This document shows positions 9,405 to 17,778 of a DNA stretch of 64,000 nt, piece by piece. The notes under the pieces were generated by a model. It was not told where the DNA came from, ran no database searches, and worked only from the letters and a program-made list of their open reading frames with translations. The stretch comes from Paenibacillus beijingensis (GTDB lineage Bacteria > Bacillota > Bacilli > Paenibacillales > Paenibacillaceae): assembly GCF_000961095.1 (NCBI RefSeq), contig NZ_CP011058.1, forward strand, positions 1,078,501 through 1,142,500, in the 5' to 3' direction. Position numbers and translations under genes: made by a program. Position 1 is the first letter of the stretch. The number at the start of each line of letters is the position of its first letter.

Positions 9405-9445
9405 TTAAGTTTTTGCGAAGCAAAAACACTTCGTAAGCATAGGCT
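9405..9445 (-). promoter_or_regulatory. Leader hairpin element, copy 1
   Basis: On the minus strand the order is AGCCTATGCTTACGAAGT, then the stem-loop GTTTTTGC-TTC-GCAAAAAC, then CTTAAG running into the Shine-Dalgarno of the GTG at 9391. The same layout with a differently spelled stem occurs at 40970-41013. Probably part of the mRNA leader, with an effect on initiation or stability (inference). Confidence 0.6.
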
Positions 9446-9463
9446 AAAGTTTTTGCGCAAAAG

Positions 9464-10309
9464 TTAACTTTGTTTCAACACGAGCAGCCGGTTGAGCGTT
9501 GCCGCCGAAGCGGCGATGAGCAGCGCCGACAGCGCCCACGCCGCAAGCAAGTAAGCAACGACGCTCAGCGGCTTCGGTACTGCCGTAAAGTCTGCTACGT
9601 TTCCGTTAAACATCAGAACGCTCAGCCAGCTGAACACATTGCCGGACAAACCGACGAAAACCCACAGGATGGGAGAAAGGGGCTTCAGCTTCGAAATCAA
9701 GACGCAGCCCATAAACACCCCGAACGCAACCATAAAAGGAATGGCCCCTATAATGACAAGAACGAAAAACCGGCTTCCAAGCAGCAGATCCGTAAATATG
9801 CCGCCCGCTCCCCCGAACAAGAGCACGTGATAACCGGCGAGCAGCAGCACAGCCGCATAGTAGACGAAATACAAAGCAAAAATGTACAGAGTAGTGGCCG
9901 CGTATTTGGCTCCCAGCAGTTTCGAGCGGGAATAAGGAAGCGTGATCCACCAGCCGATCGTATTCCGCTCGATCTCCCGTTTAATGCTCTGCCAGCCCAA
10001 ACCATATGCCGCAAACGGAAATCCGTAAGACGCAAACAACAGCCATTCCGGTTTGAAGTTGCCCCGGTACCCAAGGATCGTAACGGTGATAAGAACTAAC
10101 GCCGCAAATACCGAAGCGTAAATCCATTTCCACCGTCTGCCGGAGGAATCAGAATTGAATAAGTGGTAGTAGTACTTTCCCAGCTCATGGCGGAACAAAT
10201 ATTTCATGGATGCGGATTTCTTTGATGAGGATTTCGGCATGGTTGGGGATTTCGGCAATAATGGGGATTTCGGCGAAGATGCGGGTTTCAACGAATTCTC
10301 TCCTTTCAT
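9464..10309 (-). CDS. ABC-2 family membrane protein with Ser/Pro/Lys N-terminal extension
   Basis: Membrane partner of the ATPase at 10306-11010, 281 residues, about six TM segments after residue 60. The ATG at 10309 overlaps the ATPase stop as ATGA, implying coupled translation. The first 34 residues are low-complexity (SPKSPLLPKSPTMPKSSSKK) and come from a short imperfect DNA repeat containing GGATTTCGGC. A shorter start at 10207 (MKYLFRHELGKYY) looks more like a normal N terminus but has no visible ribosome site, so either the extension is real or the upstream start is a coupling artefact. The protein resembles YtrC/YtrD-type permeases in size and context. Confidence 0.78.
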   Translation of the reverse strand: MKGENSLKPASSPKSPLLPKSPTMPKSSSKKSASMKYLFRHELGKYYYHLFNSDSSGRRWKWIYASVFAALVLITVTILGYRGNFKPEWLLFASYGFPFAAYGLGWQSIKREIERNTIGWWITLPYSRSKLLGAKYAATTLYIFALYFVYYAAVLLLAGYHVLLFGGAGGIFTDLLLGSRFFVLVIIGAIPFMVAFGVFMGCVLISKLKPLSPILWVFVGLSGNVFSWLSVLMFNGNVADFTAVPKPLSVVAYLLAAWALSALLIAASAATLNRLLVLKQS

Positions 10310-11010
10310 CGGTACAGCTCGCGGTACACATTTTCGACGGAGCCGCGCTCCTGCCGCAGCCGCTCCACTTCCGAAGCGAGCATGACCTGGCCGCTATCCA
10401 GAAACACCGCGTAATCAAAGAGACTTTCCGTCTCCACAATCTCGTGCGTATTCATAATGACCGACTGTCCCCGCTCCGCGAGCGAATCAATGAGCACCGC
10501 GATAATTTTTTCCCTCGATAAAAGATCGATTCCGGAAAAAGGCTCGTCGAGCACGATCAGCGGCACGTCGCGGGCCATACACAGCGCCAGCATTAAGCGC
10601 GCCTCCTGTCCCTTGGACATGCCCGCAACCGGCATCGAAGGCTCCAAATTCATCTGTTCGAGCAGCTCCCACGCCCAATCGGCGTTAAATCCGGGCAGCA
10701 TCATGTGCCCCCACTCCACAGCCTGCGTCACATCATGGTGCGGGTACCAGCTGGCACGGTCGGGCAAGTAAGCGATGTGGCGATTAAGCGCCCAGCCGGG
10801 CTTTTGTCCCAACACTTCGATTGAACCCGCTTCAGGCTGCACCATGCCGACGATGATGCGCAGCAGCGTCGATTTACCGGCTCCGTTCGGACCGAGCACA
10901 GCCGTAATGGAGTTTTCCGGAATGCGCAGCGTGACGTCGCTCAGCACGCGCTTGCCCCGATACGTTTTGACGATATGGTCAGATTTTACGATAAAAGCAT
11001 CGCCGCTCAC
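10306..11010 (-). CDS. ABC transporter ATP-binding protein (YtrB-like)
   Basis: Compact ATPase of 234 residues. Walker A LGPNGAGKST, signature variant MSKGQEARLMLALCMARD in place of LSGGQ (common in the YtrB group), Walker B PLIVLDEPFSGID, and switch His in NTHEIVE. The ATG overlaps the GntR gene stop (ATGA), and its own stop overlaps the next permease start, so regulator, ATPase and membrane protein form a tightly coupled unit as in ytr-type operons. Exported or sensed substrate unknown; cell-wall-antibiotic response is the usual role of this group. Confidence 0.9.
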   Translation of the reverse strand: MSGDAFIVKSDHIVKTYRGKRVLSDVTLRIPENSITAVLGPNGAGKSTLLRIIVGMVQPEAGSIEVLGQKPGWALNRHIAYLPDRASWYPHHDVTQAVEWGHMMLPGFNADWAWELLEQMNLEPSMPVAGMSKGQEARLMLALCMARDVPLIVLDEPFSGIDLLSREKIIAVLIDSLAERGQSVIMNTHEIVETESLFDYAVFLDSGQVMLASEVERLRQERGSVENVYRELYR

Positions 11011-11399
11011 TTCAGATCCCCCCCTTTTCGGCCGATTAACCGTTCAATGTCCTTCAGCGTGAATCCCAAGCTTGCCATCCGTCCCAAAAATTCATCGACC
11101 GCCCGCTCGGCCAGGCCGTTCCGGACTTCCTGCACTTTATCGGCGTCCGTCGTGATAAACGTTCCTTGACCCCGCCTCGTCTGCGTCAGTCCGTCCCGCT
11201 CCAGCTCCTGATAAGCCCGCATGACCGTATTCGGATTTATTTTGAGCGCCTGCGCCATCTCGCGCACAGACGGAATCTTGTCGCCCAAAGCGATTTCCCC
11301 TTTCGCAATCGAACTTCGTACTTGATCGAGGACCTGTTCGTATAAGGGTTGGCTCAAATCGAGCAAGAGCCTCATACCGCCAACCTGAACATCATTCAA
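11007..11399 (-). CDS. GntR family repressor, YtrA subfamily
   Basis: Short GntR regulator (130 residues from the TTG at 11399) with a winged helix and only a brief C-terminal tail, as in YtrA. Recognition region KIPSVREMAQALKINPNTVM, then RAYQELERDGLTQTRRGQGTF. The TTG is favoured because GGGAGGG lies just upstream. First gene of the exporter run. The promoter in front carries an inverted repeat, which fits autorepression that is relieved by a ligand or stress. Confidence 0.9.
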   Translation of the reverse strand: MNDVQVGGMRLLLDLSQPLYEQVLDQVRSSIAKGEIALGDKIPSVREMAQALKINPNTVMRAYQELERDGLTQTRRGQGTFITTDADKVQEVRNGLAERAVDEFLGRMASLGFTLKDIERLIGRKGGDLK

Positions 11400-11427
11400 A
11401 TTTCTCCCTCCCCGCAATTACCCTATG

Positions 11428-11458
11428 TGTATTATAACACTTAGTACACGTAATACAA
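11428..11458 (-). promoter_or_regulatory. Promoter overlapped by GntR operator
   Basis: Minus-strand -35 TTGTAT (11453-11458), 16-bp spacer, -10 TATAAT (11431-11436). The inverted repeat TGTATTA (11428-11434) with TAATACA (11451-11457) spans exactly this promoter, so bound repressor would block RNA polymerase. Likely controls the whole 7213-11399 exporter run. Confidence 0.65.
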
Positions 11459-11483
11459 TAGAAAAATGTCATTTTTTTCAAAC

Positions 11484-11515
11484 AAAAAAAGCTGCCTCAT
11501 TGGGCAGCTTTTTGG
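11484..11515. terminator. Bidirectional terminator
   Basis: AAAAAAGCTGCC TCATT GGGCAGCTTTTT stem-loop. The DMT gene's TGA lies inside the hairpin, so this ends the minus-strand DMT transcript; its A/T runs on both sides allow function in either direction. Confidence 0.85.
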
Positions 11516-12486
11516 TCGATCATTTGAACGTTTGTTTTCGTCTTGGCATGGGCGGCATAACTGTGTAGAATCATGCCGAGAATGACGATAAACATCCCGA
11601 TCCAGGATATAGGGGAAGGAACCGGTATCGATAAAAACAGCAGTTCTCCCAATAATGCAAAAAGCACTTCAAACGATTGCGTCGCTTCAACAGAAGCCAG
11701 CTGCTGCATATTTCCTCTCGCCATATCGGTCGCTCTAAAAAACAGAACGGTCGCTATAACCCCCGAAAAAAGGGCAACCAAAGCGGCTTGACCGGTTTGC
11801 TCTTTGCTCGGCATCCCTGCCGTGAACAAACCGTACAACGACAGAATAAACCAGAGTGGCAAGCTGGCAAGCGTCATCCCCAGCACCCGTTGATAGGCGT
11901 CGAGCCGCTCCTCGCAGACGTCCATCATTTTGCGGTTGCCAAGCGGGTATGCAAAGGAAGCGATAAGGACAGGTACGACGCCGTACAACAAGTCGGCCAA
12001 CGAAATATCCTTGGACTGATCAATTTGCATCACAATAATCCCGAGCAATATGAGGAGAGACATCATTAGGCCTTTAAAGGGAATGGTTCCGCGCACCTTC
12101 AACGGACCGTTCTTCGTCTGGATTACTTCTGAAAAAAATGGCGCAAGCAAAGAACCTGAAATAAGGGTGATCTGCCACGTTCCGGCGATCAGCCAGCCCG
12201 GCGAATACGCGGACGCAAAACATATGGGTGCATAAAATAACCCGAACCCGACAAAGCTCCACAGCAGCCACGTTCCCGGCCGCTTACGCATCTCGTACAA
12301 CAGCGGCTTGAGGTTGTTTTTAGCAATGACAATAATGAGCAACAGCGGAACCATGAAGAGATAACGCAGCGACGCGCTCCAGATCCAGCTCCCGCCTGAC
12401 AATTCCATGGACCGGTTAAGCACGAATGTAAAGGCGAAAAAGAATGCGGCCAATACTCCTATCAATATCGCTGGCAAATGATTCAC
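11497..12486 (-). CDS. Multidrug resistance efflux transporter family protein (DMT superfamily)
   Basis: Ten-TM membrane protein of 329 residues with two EamA-like halves. The N terminus (LIGVLAAFFFAFTFVLNRSMELSGG) and the internal FFSEVIQTKNGPLKVRGTIPFKGL stretch fit the multidrug-resistance-efflux group of the drug/metabolite superfamily. Single gene with its own terminator; no substrate clue from neighbours. Confidence 0.8.
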   Translation of the reverse strand: MNHLPAILIGVLAAFFFAFTFVLNRSMELSGGSWIWSASLRYLFMVPLLLIIVIAKNNLKPLLYEMRKRPGTWLLWSFVGFGLFYAPICFASAYSPGWLIAGTWQITLISGSLLAPFFSEVIQTKNGPLKVRGTIPFKGLMMSLLILLGIIVMQIDQSKDISLADLLYGVVPVLIASFAYPLGNRKMMDVCEERLDAYQRVLGMTLASLPLWFILSLYGLFTAGMPSKEQTGQAALVALFSGVIATVLFFRATDMARGNMQQLASVEATQSFEVLFALLGELLFLSIPVPSPISWIGMFIVILGMILHSYAAHAKTKTNVQMIDQKAAQ

Positions 12487-12589
12487 CTTTTTCCATCTGA
12501 TTCATAATTACTTTATTTAATCGCGTTTTCATTTTATTTTCAAGACTTCCCGCAAAAAATACAGCGCAGTGTCGATCCCATCTCTCTAA

Positions 12590-12672
12590 TACCTGCACCA
12601 TTGCAGGTTTAGAGAAGAATGGACCTCCGACTCCGCTTTGCCAGCGAAACTGGAGGTCCTCTTGTGTCCTAG
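12590..12672 (-). repeat. Dispersed intergenic element, partial copy A
   Basis: Contains the CCTGCACCATTGCAGG mini-palindrome and the stem GGACCTCC...GGAGGTCC with an inner CGC(TTT)GC-like hairpin. This is the hairpin end of the element seen in longer form at 53731-53980 and 60349-60603; the other half is missing here. It lies downstream of the Gfo gene (12684) and may serve it as a terminator-like hairpin. Confidence 0.75.
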
Positions 12673-12683
12673 TATGATTCCGG

Positions 12684-13787
12684 CTAACGATCCAGCGCGT
12701 TTTTTGGCAGTCCCAGCGCCAGCGGGGCCGGCTTTGCGCAGCTGCTTTTCATGTCGTAGCGTCTTCCTTCCTCCGACGAGAGCAATATACCATGCATCGC
12801 TTCGAGCACGTGGTAGCCCATCTCGCCGCTTGCGCGGTGCGCCCTTCCGGTTTGCAGCGCGCAGGCCATATCCATGACGCCGAGGCCGCGGCTGTTCTCG
12901 GTGTAGCCGTGCGTGAGCGGAATTTCCGTAAAACCGTCGTGGTTCTTCCGCTTCACGAGCATCGGACCGTCGTAAAAGTTCGGATGCGGCACAACGAGCG
13001 TCCCTTCCGTCCCGTAAATTTCGATATTCGGCAGCTGCGAGCCCCACACGTCAAAGCTCGTGATCAGCGTGCCGACCGCGCCGCCCGCAAAATCGAGCGT
13101 CGCCGAAATGTGAGTCGGCGTCTCCACCGGAATCTTTTGGCCGTAGTTGATGCCGTTCGTAATCGTCCGTTCGCTTGAGGTGATGCGTGCCGAACCGGAG
13201 ACGCTCTGCAGCGGACCGATCAGATTGATTAGCGCAGTCAAATAATACGGTCCCATATCGAAAAGAGGACCTGCGCCCGCCTCATAGAGGAAGCCAGGAT
13301 TCGGGTGCCAGCTCTCCGGTCCGCTGCCGACCATAAACGCCGTGGCGGCGACCGGCCGCCCGATCCAGCCGTCGTCGATCAGCTTGCGGCACGTCTGAAT
13401 GCCGCCGCCGAGGAACGTATCCGGCGCGACGCCGACAAGCAGCCCTTTCTCCTTTGCCAGCGCCAGTATCGCCTCCCCGTCTTCGAGGGAGACGGCCAGC
13501 GGTTTCTCGCCGTACGTATGTTTGCCCGCCCGCAGCGCTTGCAGATGAATGTCCGCATGGGCGGCCGGAATCGTCAAGTTGATAACGAGCTCGATCTCCG
13601 GATCGGCCAGCAGCTCATCCACCCCGCAAGCTTTCGCGATGCCGAACTCTTCCGCTCTCGCTTTCGCTTTCTGCTCGTCCATATCGGCGCAGGCGACGAT
13701 GTCGAGAATGTCGAATTTGCGACCCGCTTCGAAATAGATCGGACTGATGTTGCCGCAGCCGATAATGCCGACTTTCATTTTTTTCAC
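12684..13787 (-). CDS. Gfo/Idh/MocA family oxidoreductase
   Basis: NAD(P)-dependent sugar or polyol dehydrogenase, 367 residues, normal family length. N-terminal Rossmann motif VGIIGCGNIS (residues 6-15), catalytic Lys in YGEKPLAV (about residues 94-101), and a C-terminal beta-sheet domain with LFDMGPYYLTALINL carrying conserved Asp/Gly/His-like positions. Last gene of a minus-strand series with a second Gfo gene, two TIM-barrel epimerases and an ABC importer, suggesting stepwise oxidation and isomerisation of an imported sugar or inositol-like compound. Confidence 0.9.
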   Translation of the reverse strand: MKKMKVGIIGCGNISPIYFEAGRKFDILDIVACADMDEQKAKARAEEFGIAKACGVDELLADPEIELVINLTIPAAHADIHLQALRAGKHTYGEKPLAVSLEDGEAILALAKEKGLLVGVAPDTFLGGGIQTCRKLIDDGWIGRPVAATAFMVGSGPESWHPNPGFLYEAGAGPLFDMGPYYLTALINLIGPLQSVSGSARITSSERTITNGINYGQKIPVETPTHISATLDFAGGAVGTLITSFDVWGSQLPNIEIYGTEGTLVVPHPNFYDGPMLVKRKNHDGFTEIPLTHGYTENSRGLGVMDMACALQTGRAHRASGEMGYHVLEAMHGILLSSEEGRRYDMKSSCAKPAPLALGLPKNALDR

Positions 13788-13878
13788 AGGTGATGAACCT
13801 CCTTAACGACCGATGTGCTTTCATCGCTCACAACGGCTATTTTGCTAATTTTGTTGCCAGCCCCGTAACGACAGTATA

Positions 13879-14487
13879 TCAGACAGATATCGGCAGAAGC
13901 TCGATCGCTTGCCCGGTTTCGGCGGACTTGTACACCGCTTCAAGAATTTGCGTGATGACGAAAGCCTGCTCCGGCTTCACGACAGGCTCCGAATCGTTTA
14001 GAATGGCGTCGATCCAGTGCTCGGCTTCCGCCACGCCCACTTTCCCCCAATAGGTGTCGGCGCCCCCGGCTCCCGCAGCGGCGCCGGCCTTCCCCGGCTC
14101 CGTTTGCGTTTCGATGAACTGGTTGTATTTCGTGGAGTTAATACGGACAAAGCCGGTGCCCGCGTAAGCGTCGCCGAACATTTCCGCGCCGGCATCCGTT
14201 CCGCATAAGGTGACCTGCGCTTCCTTGCCGCCCAGCATATTGAGCGCCCACGACGATTCGATATAGATGGTCGCTCCGTTCTCCATCTTGACGAATCCGA
14301 ACGCCGAATCTTCCACCTCATAGGTGTCCGGGTCCCACGGCCCGAAAATATTCGCTTCATACCGTTCCAATGCGATATCGCAAAAAGCGGTAAGTTCTAC
14401 TTTGTCCGCAAGTTTCGCCAGCGACGGAAGATGCTTCGAATTTGCGATTCCGCCACAGCCGATAATTCCGATTTTTAGCTTTTTCAT
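13879..14487 (-). CDS. Internally deleted Gfo/Idh/MocA oxidoreductase (probable remnant)
   Basis: Only 202 residues where relatives have about 350-370. The N terminus is normal (IGIIGCGGIANSKHLPSLAK) and the last 150 residues match the family C-terminal domain (ANIFGPWDP..., VEDSAFGFVKMENGAT, SSWALN, PEQAFVITQILEAVYKSA). Between them, at residues about 43-47 (FCDIALERY|EANIFGP), roughly 150-160 residues are missing in frame, including the second half of the NAD domain, the catalytic EKP motif and the G-x-x-x-D-x-G-x-H region. The frame stays open, so a protein may still be made, but dehydrogenase activity is not expected. Same strand and 11 bp from the next epimerase gene. Confidence 0.85.
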   Translation of the reverse strand: MKKLKIGIIGCGGIANSKHLPSLAKLADKVELTAFCDIALERYEANIFGPWDPDTYEVEDSAFGFVKMENGATIYIESSWALNMLGGKEAQVTLCGTDAGAEMFGDAYAGTGFVRINSTKYNQFIETQTEPGKAGAAAGAGGADTYWGKVGVAEAEHWIDAILNDSEPVVKPEQAFVITQILEAVYKSAETGQAIELLPISV

Positions 14488-14498
14488 GTCTCTGCTCC

Positions 14499-15278
14499 TT
14501 AACGCTGCAAAATATTCCGGCGGATCCAGTCCATACTCGTTTCCATTGCCTGAAACGGCGGGTTTTGCGTGTAGTCCTGCTCATAGATCAGCCACTCGGC
14601 GCCGGCTTCGGAAGCGGCAGCCGCCACCTTGGTCAAGTTCACCTCGCCTTTGCCAAGCTCGACCGTGAGGGCCGATCCGTCCGGCTGCACGGCCACGTCC
14701 TTCAAGTGCACCATCTGCACTCTTCCCGCATATTTGCGGATATAGCAGGCCGGGTCGTACCCGCCGTAATGAATCCAGCCTGCATCCAGCTCGGCCTTGA
14801 CGTAATCGGACGAAATCGTGTCCAGCAGCACATCCAGCGACGGACATCCGCCGATCTGCTCGCGCAGCTCGAAATCATGGTTATGGTAGCACAGACCGAT
14901 CCCTTGTTCCGCGCACCGCTCGCCGGCCCTTGCCAAATCCTCCATGCTTTGCGCCCAGGCGGATTCGGTATCGCGCCGCCACTGCTCCATCAAGGAAAAG
15001 ACGACATACGGGCAGCCGAGCTCCTTGCTGAACTCGATTTCACGGTCCAGCTGATCGGTAATCGCCCCATAAGAGCCGAGATGCCGGGCAATCGGCGCCA
15101 AGCCGAAATCGGCGAGCATCGCTCTTATTTTCGCGGCCGGAACGCCGTCATACGTGACATGGGAAAATTCGACGCCCTGAAATCCTTGTTCCGCTGCTTT
15201 TTGCAGCGTGTTTTCGATGCTTTTGTCCATTTCGCTGCGCAGCGTCCACAGCTGAACGCCCAGTTTCCAAGTTGACAT
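14499..15278 (-). CDS. Sugar phosphate isomerase/epimerase (TIM barrel)
   Basis: AP_endonuc_2 family, 259 residues. Metal-site motifs are visible: CYHNHDFEL (about residues 130-138), ELDAGWIHYGG, MVHLKD and a late WLIYEQDYT with the conserved Glu. Proteins of this family (IolE, IolI, xylose isomerase-like) act on cytosolic sugars or inositols. It lies between the deleted Gfo gene and a second paralogue, all on one strand, so both paralogues probably act in the same catabolic route. Confidence 0.88.
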   Translation of the reverse strand: MSTWKLGVQLWTLRSEMDKSIENTLQKAAEQGFQGVEFSHVTYDGVPAAKIRAMLADFGLAPIARHLGSYGAITDQLDREIEFSKELGCPYVVFSLMEQWRRDTESAWAQSMEDLARAGERCAEQGIGLCYHNHDFELREQIGGCPSLDVLLDTISSDYVKAELDAGWIHYGGYDPACYIRKYAGRVQMVHLKDVAVQPDGSALTVELGKGEVNLTKVAAAASEAGAEWLIYEQDYTQNPPFQAMETSMDWIRRNILQR

Positions 15279-15317
15279 TCGCTGCCTCCAAGCGTTTCAT
15301 CTTTCTGTTGACTTGCC

Positions 15318-16169
15318 CTACCGATTCATGATGGCGGTCAGATTGCGGAAGCTCCGCTCCACGCTTTCCAGCTGGTTGCCCAAGCATTGATCCTGCTCGA
15401 CAAAAATCGTTTTCACGTGGCCCATCTTGCGCGCCGCATCGATGATTCCAGCAATATCCATGACGCCTTCGCCGATCTCGGCAAAATCTTCCGGTTTGAC
15501 AACGCTGAAGATCCGCTCCACGGTCAGATGCTCGTCATGCCCGACCAGCTCAAACAAATTGACCGGCTGCACCGAAGCAGGCAGATCCTTCTGGTGAATC
15601 TTGTCGCAGCGGCTGCCAAGCTTGGTTAAATACTCGATCGGATCGATCCCGGCACGCAGCGCCCAATACGTGTCGAATTCAAATTTAACGGCGCTCGGGT
15701 CCGTATGCTCCAGCAGCAAATCCATGACGCTTTGGCCTTCGAACTGCTGGAATTCATTGTAGTGATTGTGAAAATAAAAGTCGAGGCCGCTGCTTTTGCA
15801 TTTGTCTCCGTAGCCGTTCATCGCTTCGCTGAAGGCGAGCACCTCGCCTTTGTCTTTGAAGGTCATCAGCGGACAGACGATGGCGCCGCTGCCGATTTCC
15901 AGATTGTAGGCAATCACTTCATCCAGGTCTGCCTTGTCGATCGGGCCGACATGGGAAGCCGCAACGCTAAGTCCCAGCTCGTCCAGCATCTTCTTCAGCT
16001 CGGCGGACTTGATGTTGCCCCCCTGTTCCAATCCCGCCTCGACGTTATGAATGGCGATCTCCAGCTGTTTGAAGCCGATCGCGGCCACTTTTTGCAAGGT
16101 GCCGTAGTAGTCTTTCTGCAGTTCGTCGCGTACCGAATATAATTGCAATCCAATGTCAATGCTCATCAA
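15318..16169 (-). CDS. Sugar phosphate isomerase/epimerase (TIM barrel), second paralogue
   Basis: AP_endonuc_2 family, 283 residues. Motifs: QLYSVRDEL at the N terminus, FHNHYNEFQ (about residues 131-139), KFEFDTYWALRAG, IHQKDLP and TIFVEQDQCLG near the end, giving the Glu/Asp/His metal ligands expected for the family. Only modestly similar to its neighbour at 14499. Located between the binding-protein gene and the other epimerase; a strong hairpin precedes it at 16205-16240. Confidence 0.88.
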   Translation of the reverse strand: MMSIDIGLQLYSVRDELQKDYYGTLQKVAAIGFKQLEIAIHNVEAGLEQGGNIKSAELKKMLDELGLSVAASHVGPIDKADLDEVIAYNLEIGSGAIVCPLMTFKDKGEVLAFSEAMNGYGDKCKSSGLDFYFHNHYNEFQQFEGQSVMDLLLEHTDPSAVKFEFDTYWALRAGIDPIEYLTKLGSRCDKIHQKDLPASVQPVNLFELVGHDEHLTVERIFSVVKPEDFAEIGEGVMDIAGIIDAARKMGHVKTIFVEQDQCLGNQLESVERSFRNLTAIMNR

Positions 16170-16204
16170 TAACCCTCCCGATCATTCGCTTATCCCAATA
16201 TTCT

Positions 16205-16240
16205 TTGACCCAAGAGAGCAAGCTGGCTCACTTGGGTCAA
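16205..16240. other. Strong intergenic hairpin between binding-protein and epimerase genes
   Basis: TTGACCCAAG and CTTGGGTCAA form a perfect 10-bp stem with an inner GAGC/GCTC stem. On the minus strand no T-run follows, so it is more likely an mRNA stabiliser or partial attenuator that raises binding-protein output relative to downstream enzymes than a full terminator. On the plus strand a T-rich stretch follows. Confidence 0.55.
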
Positions 16241-16250
16241 TGTTGTTTGT

Positions 16251-17597
16251 TTACTTTTTACTCTTGAGCTTGTCCCACGATGACTGGAACTCTGCAAGCA
16301 CCTGTTCGTGGGTCGTCAATTTGCCGGCCGCGTATTTCTGGAGCGTTGCCCCGAACTCGAACGGCATGCTCTCAGCCGGATATTTGTTCACTTCATTCGG
16401 TAGCACTTTTCCTGCTTTGACATATTCCTGAACACTGTCACCCAGATCGCCAATCACGCCCGGTTTCGCTTCGAATGTCTTGAACGCCGGGATCAGCTTG
16501 AACTCTTCCGTAATATACTTTCTTCCCGTCTCCGAGGTGACCAGCCAGTTCAGAAACTCTTTCGCCTCTTCTTTCACCGGGGAGTTTTTGCTGATGACCC
16601 AGTAGCTTGGCACGCTGACGAAAATGTTGTCGTTCAGCTTGGCGTCGTCGTTGATCGGCATCGGCATGACCCCCAGGTTCAAATCCGGATTGACCGCGTC
16701 GATGAGGGGCTGACTGCAGTTGCAGCCGGTTGTGATCGCTCCCTTTTGGTTGGCGAAGTTGGTCACCTGCGTATTGTAATCGACCGTGAGCGGGTTGGAT
16801 TCGGCATTTTTGATTTCGAGATCGACCTGGTTCATCCAGTCTTTAAACGTCTGGTTATCGGATATTTTGGCCGTTCCGTCATTGAGCTCGCTCATAAACT
16901 TGTCGGGATCGGCTTGCTTGGCGAACGGGTTGTTGGCCGCAAACACGCCCGGGTTATACGAGGAGCCGTATGGCGTAACGAAAGCGGAAATTCCAGCCGC
17001 TTTCAGCTTGGCGACCGCATCCTTCAATCCCGTCAACGTCGTCGGCACTTCCGTGATGCCGGCTTTGGCGAACAAATCCTTGTTATAGAGGAAGCCGACG
17101 CCTTCAACCGTCAGCGGAAGACCGTATATGTTGCCGTCTTTCGTGATGCCCGGTTTCGTCATGTCGAGCATATCGTTTACCCAAGGCTGATCGGATAAAT
17201 CCTCAATATTATCCGCCCACAAATTTAAATCCCTGTCGCCGCCGATGGAGAAAATATCCGGCATCTCGCCGGCCGCGAATTTCGCTTTAATCGATGTTGC
17301 ATAGCTGTCGCTAAGCGATGAATCGACCTCCAGCTTAACCCCGGGATGAGTCGCCTCATATTCATCTTTCAATTTGTTCAACGCTTCGTTAATCTCCACT
17401 TTCGACTGGAAAATTTTCAGCGTGACGTTTTTCTTTGTCCCTTCCGACTGAGAAGCGCTGCCCGCAGCCCCGGTTCCCGTTTCCTTTGGCGCGTTGCCGG
17501 AATTTTGGCCGCTTGCGCAGCCGGCCAGCGCTACCGACACGATCGCCGACAGAGCCGCAGCACGAAACCATTTGCCTGACATGAGTCCCTTGTTCAT
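16251..17597 (-). CDS. Extracellular sugar-binding lipoprotein of ABC importer
   Basis: Family 1 solute-binding protein, 448 residues. Signal peptide with lipobox VALAGCASG (Cys about residue 27), then a Gly/Ser-rich linker. GGGGAGGG sits upstream of the ATG. It follows two permease genes (17779-19493) and precedes the epimerases. Expected to be anchored outside the membrane and deliver an oligosaccharide or sugar to the permeases. Expression is probably controlled by the divergent YesMN-type pair. Confidence 0.92.
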   Translation of the reverse strand: MNKGLMSGKWFRAAALSAIVSVALAGCASGQNSGNAPKETGTGAAGSASQSEGTKKNVTLKIFQSKVEINEALNKLKDEYEATHPGVKLEVDSSLSDSYATSIKAKFAAGEMPDIFSIGGDRDLNLWADNIEDLSDQPWVNDMLDMTKPGITKDGNIYGLPLTVEGVGFLYNKDLFAKAGITEVPTTLTGLKDAVAKLKAAGISAFVTPYGSSYNPGVFAANNPFAKQADPDKFMSELNDGTAKISDNQTFKDWMNQVDLEIKNAESNPLTVDYNTQVTNFANQKGAITTGCNCSQPLIDAVNPDLNLGVMPMPINDDAKLNDNIFVSVPSYWVISKNSPVKEEAKEFLNWLVTSETGRKYITEEFKLIPAFKTFEAKPGVIGDLGDSVQEYVKAGKVLPNEVNKYPAESMPFEFGATLQKYAAGKLTTHEQVLAEFQSSWDKLKSKK

Positions 17598-17778
17598 CCT
17601 TTAAACCCTCCCCTGTAATTTACCCGATGGAAAATGAACTGTCGTTCGTACACGATCAACTATAAGCAAATGTCAGCTTTCCTTACACCTACGGATTTGT
17701 AAATTGGGGTGGACAATTTTGTCCTGTTTCCCTTACCGCAACATTCATCGTGGAGCAGGCCTCGATTAGGATATTTTC

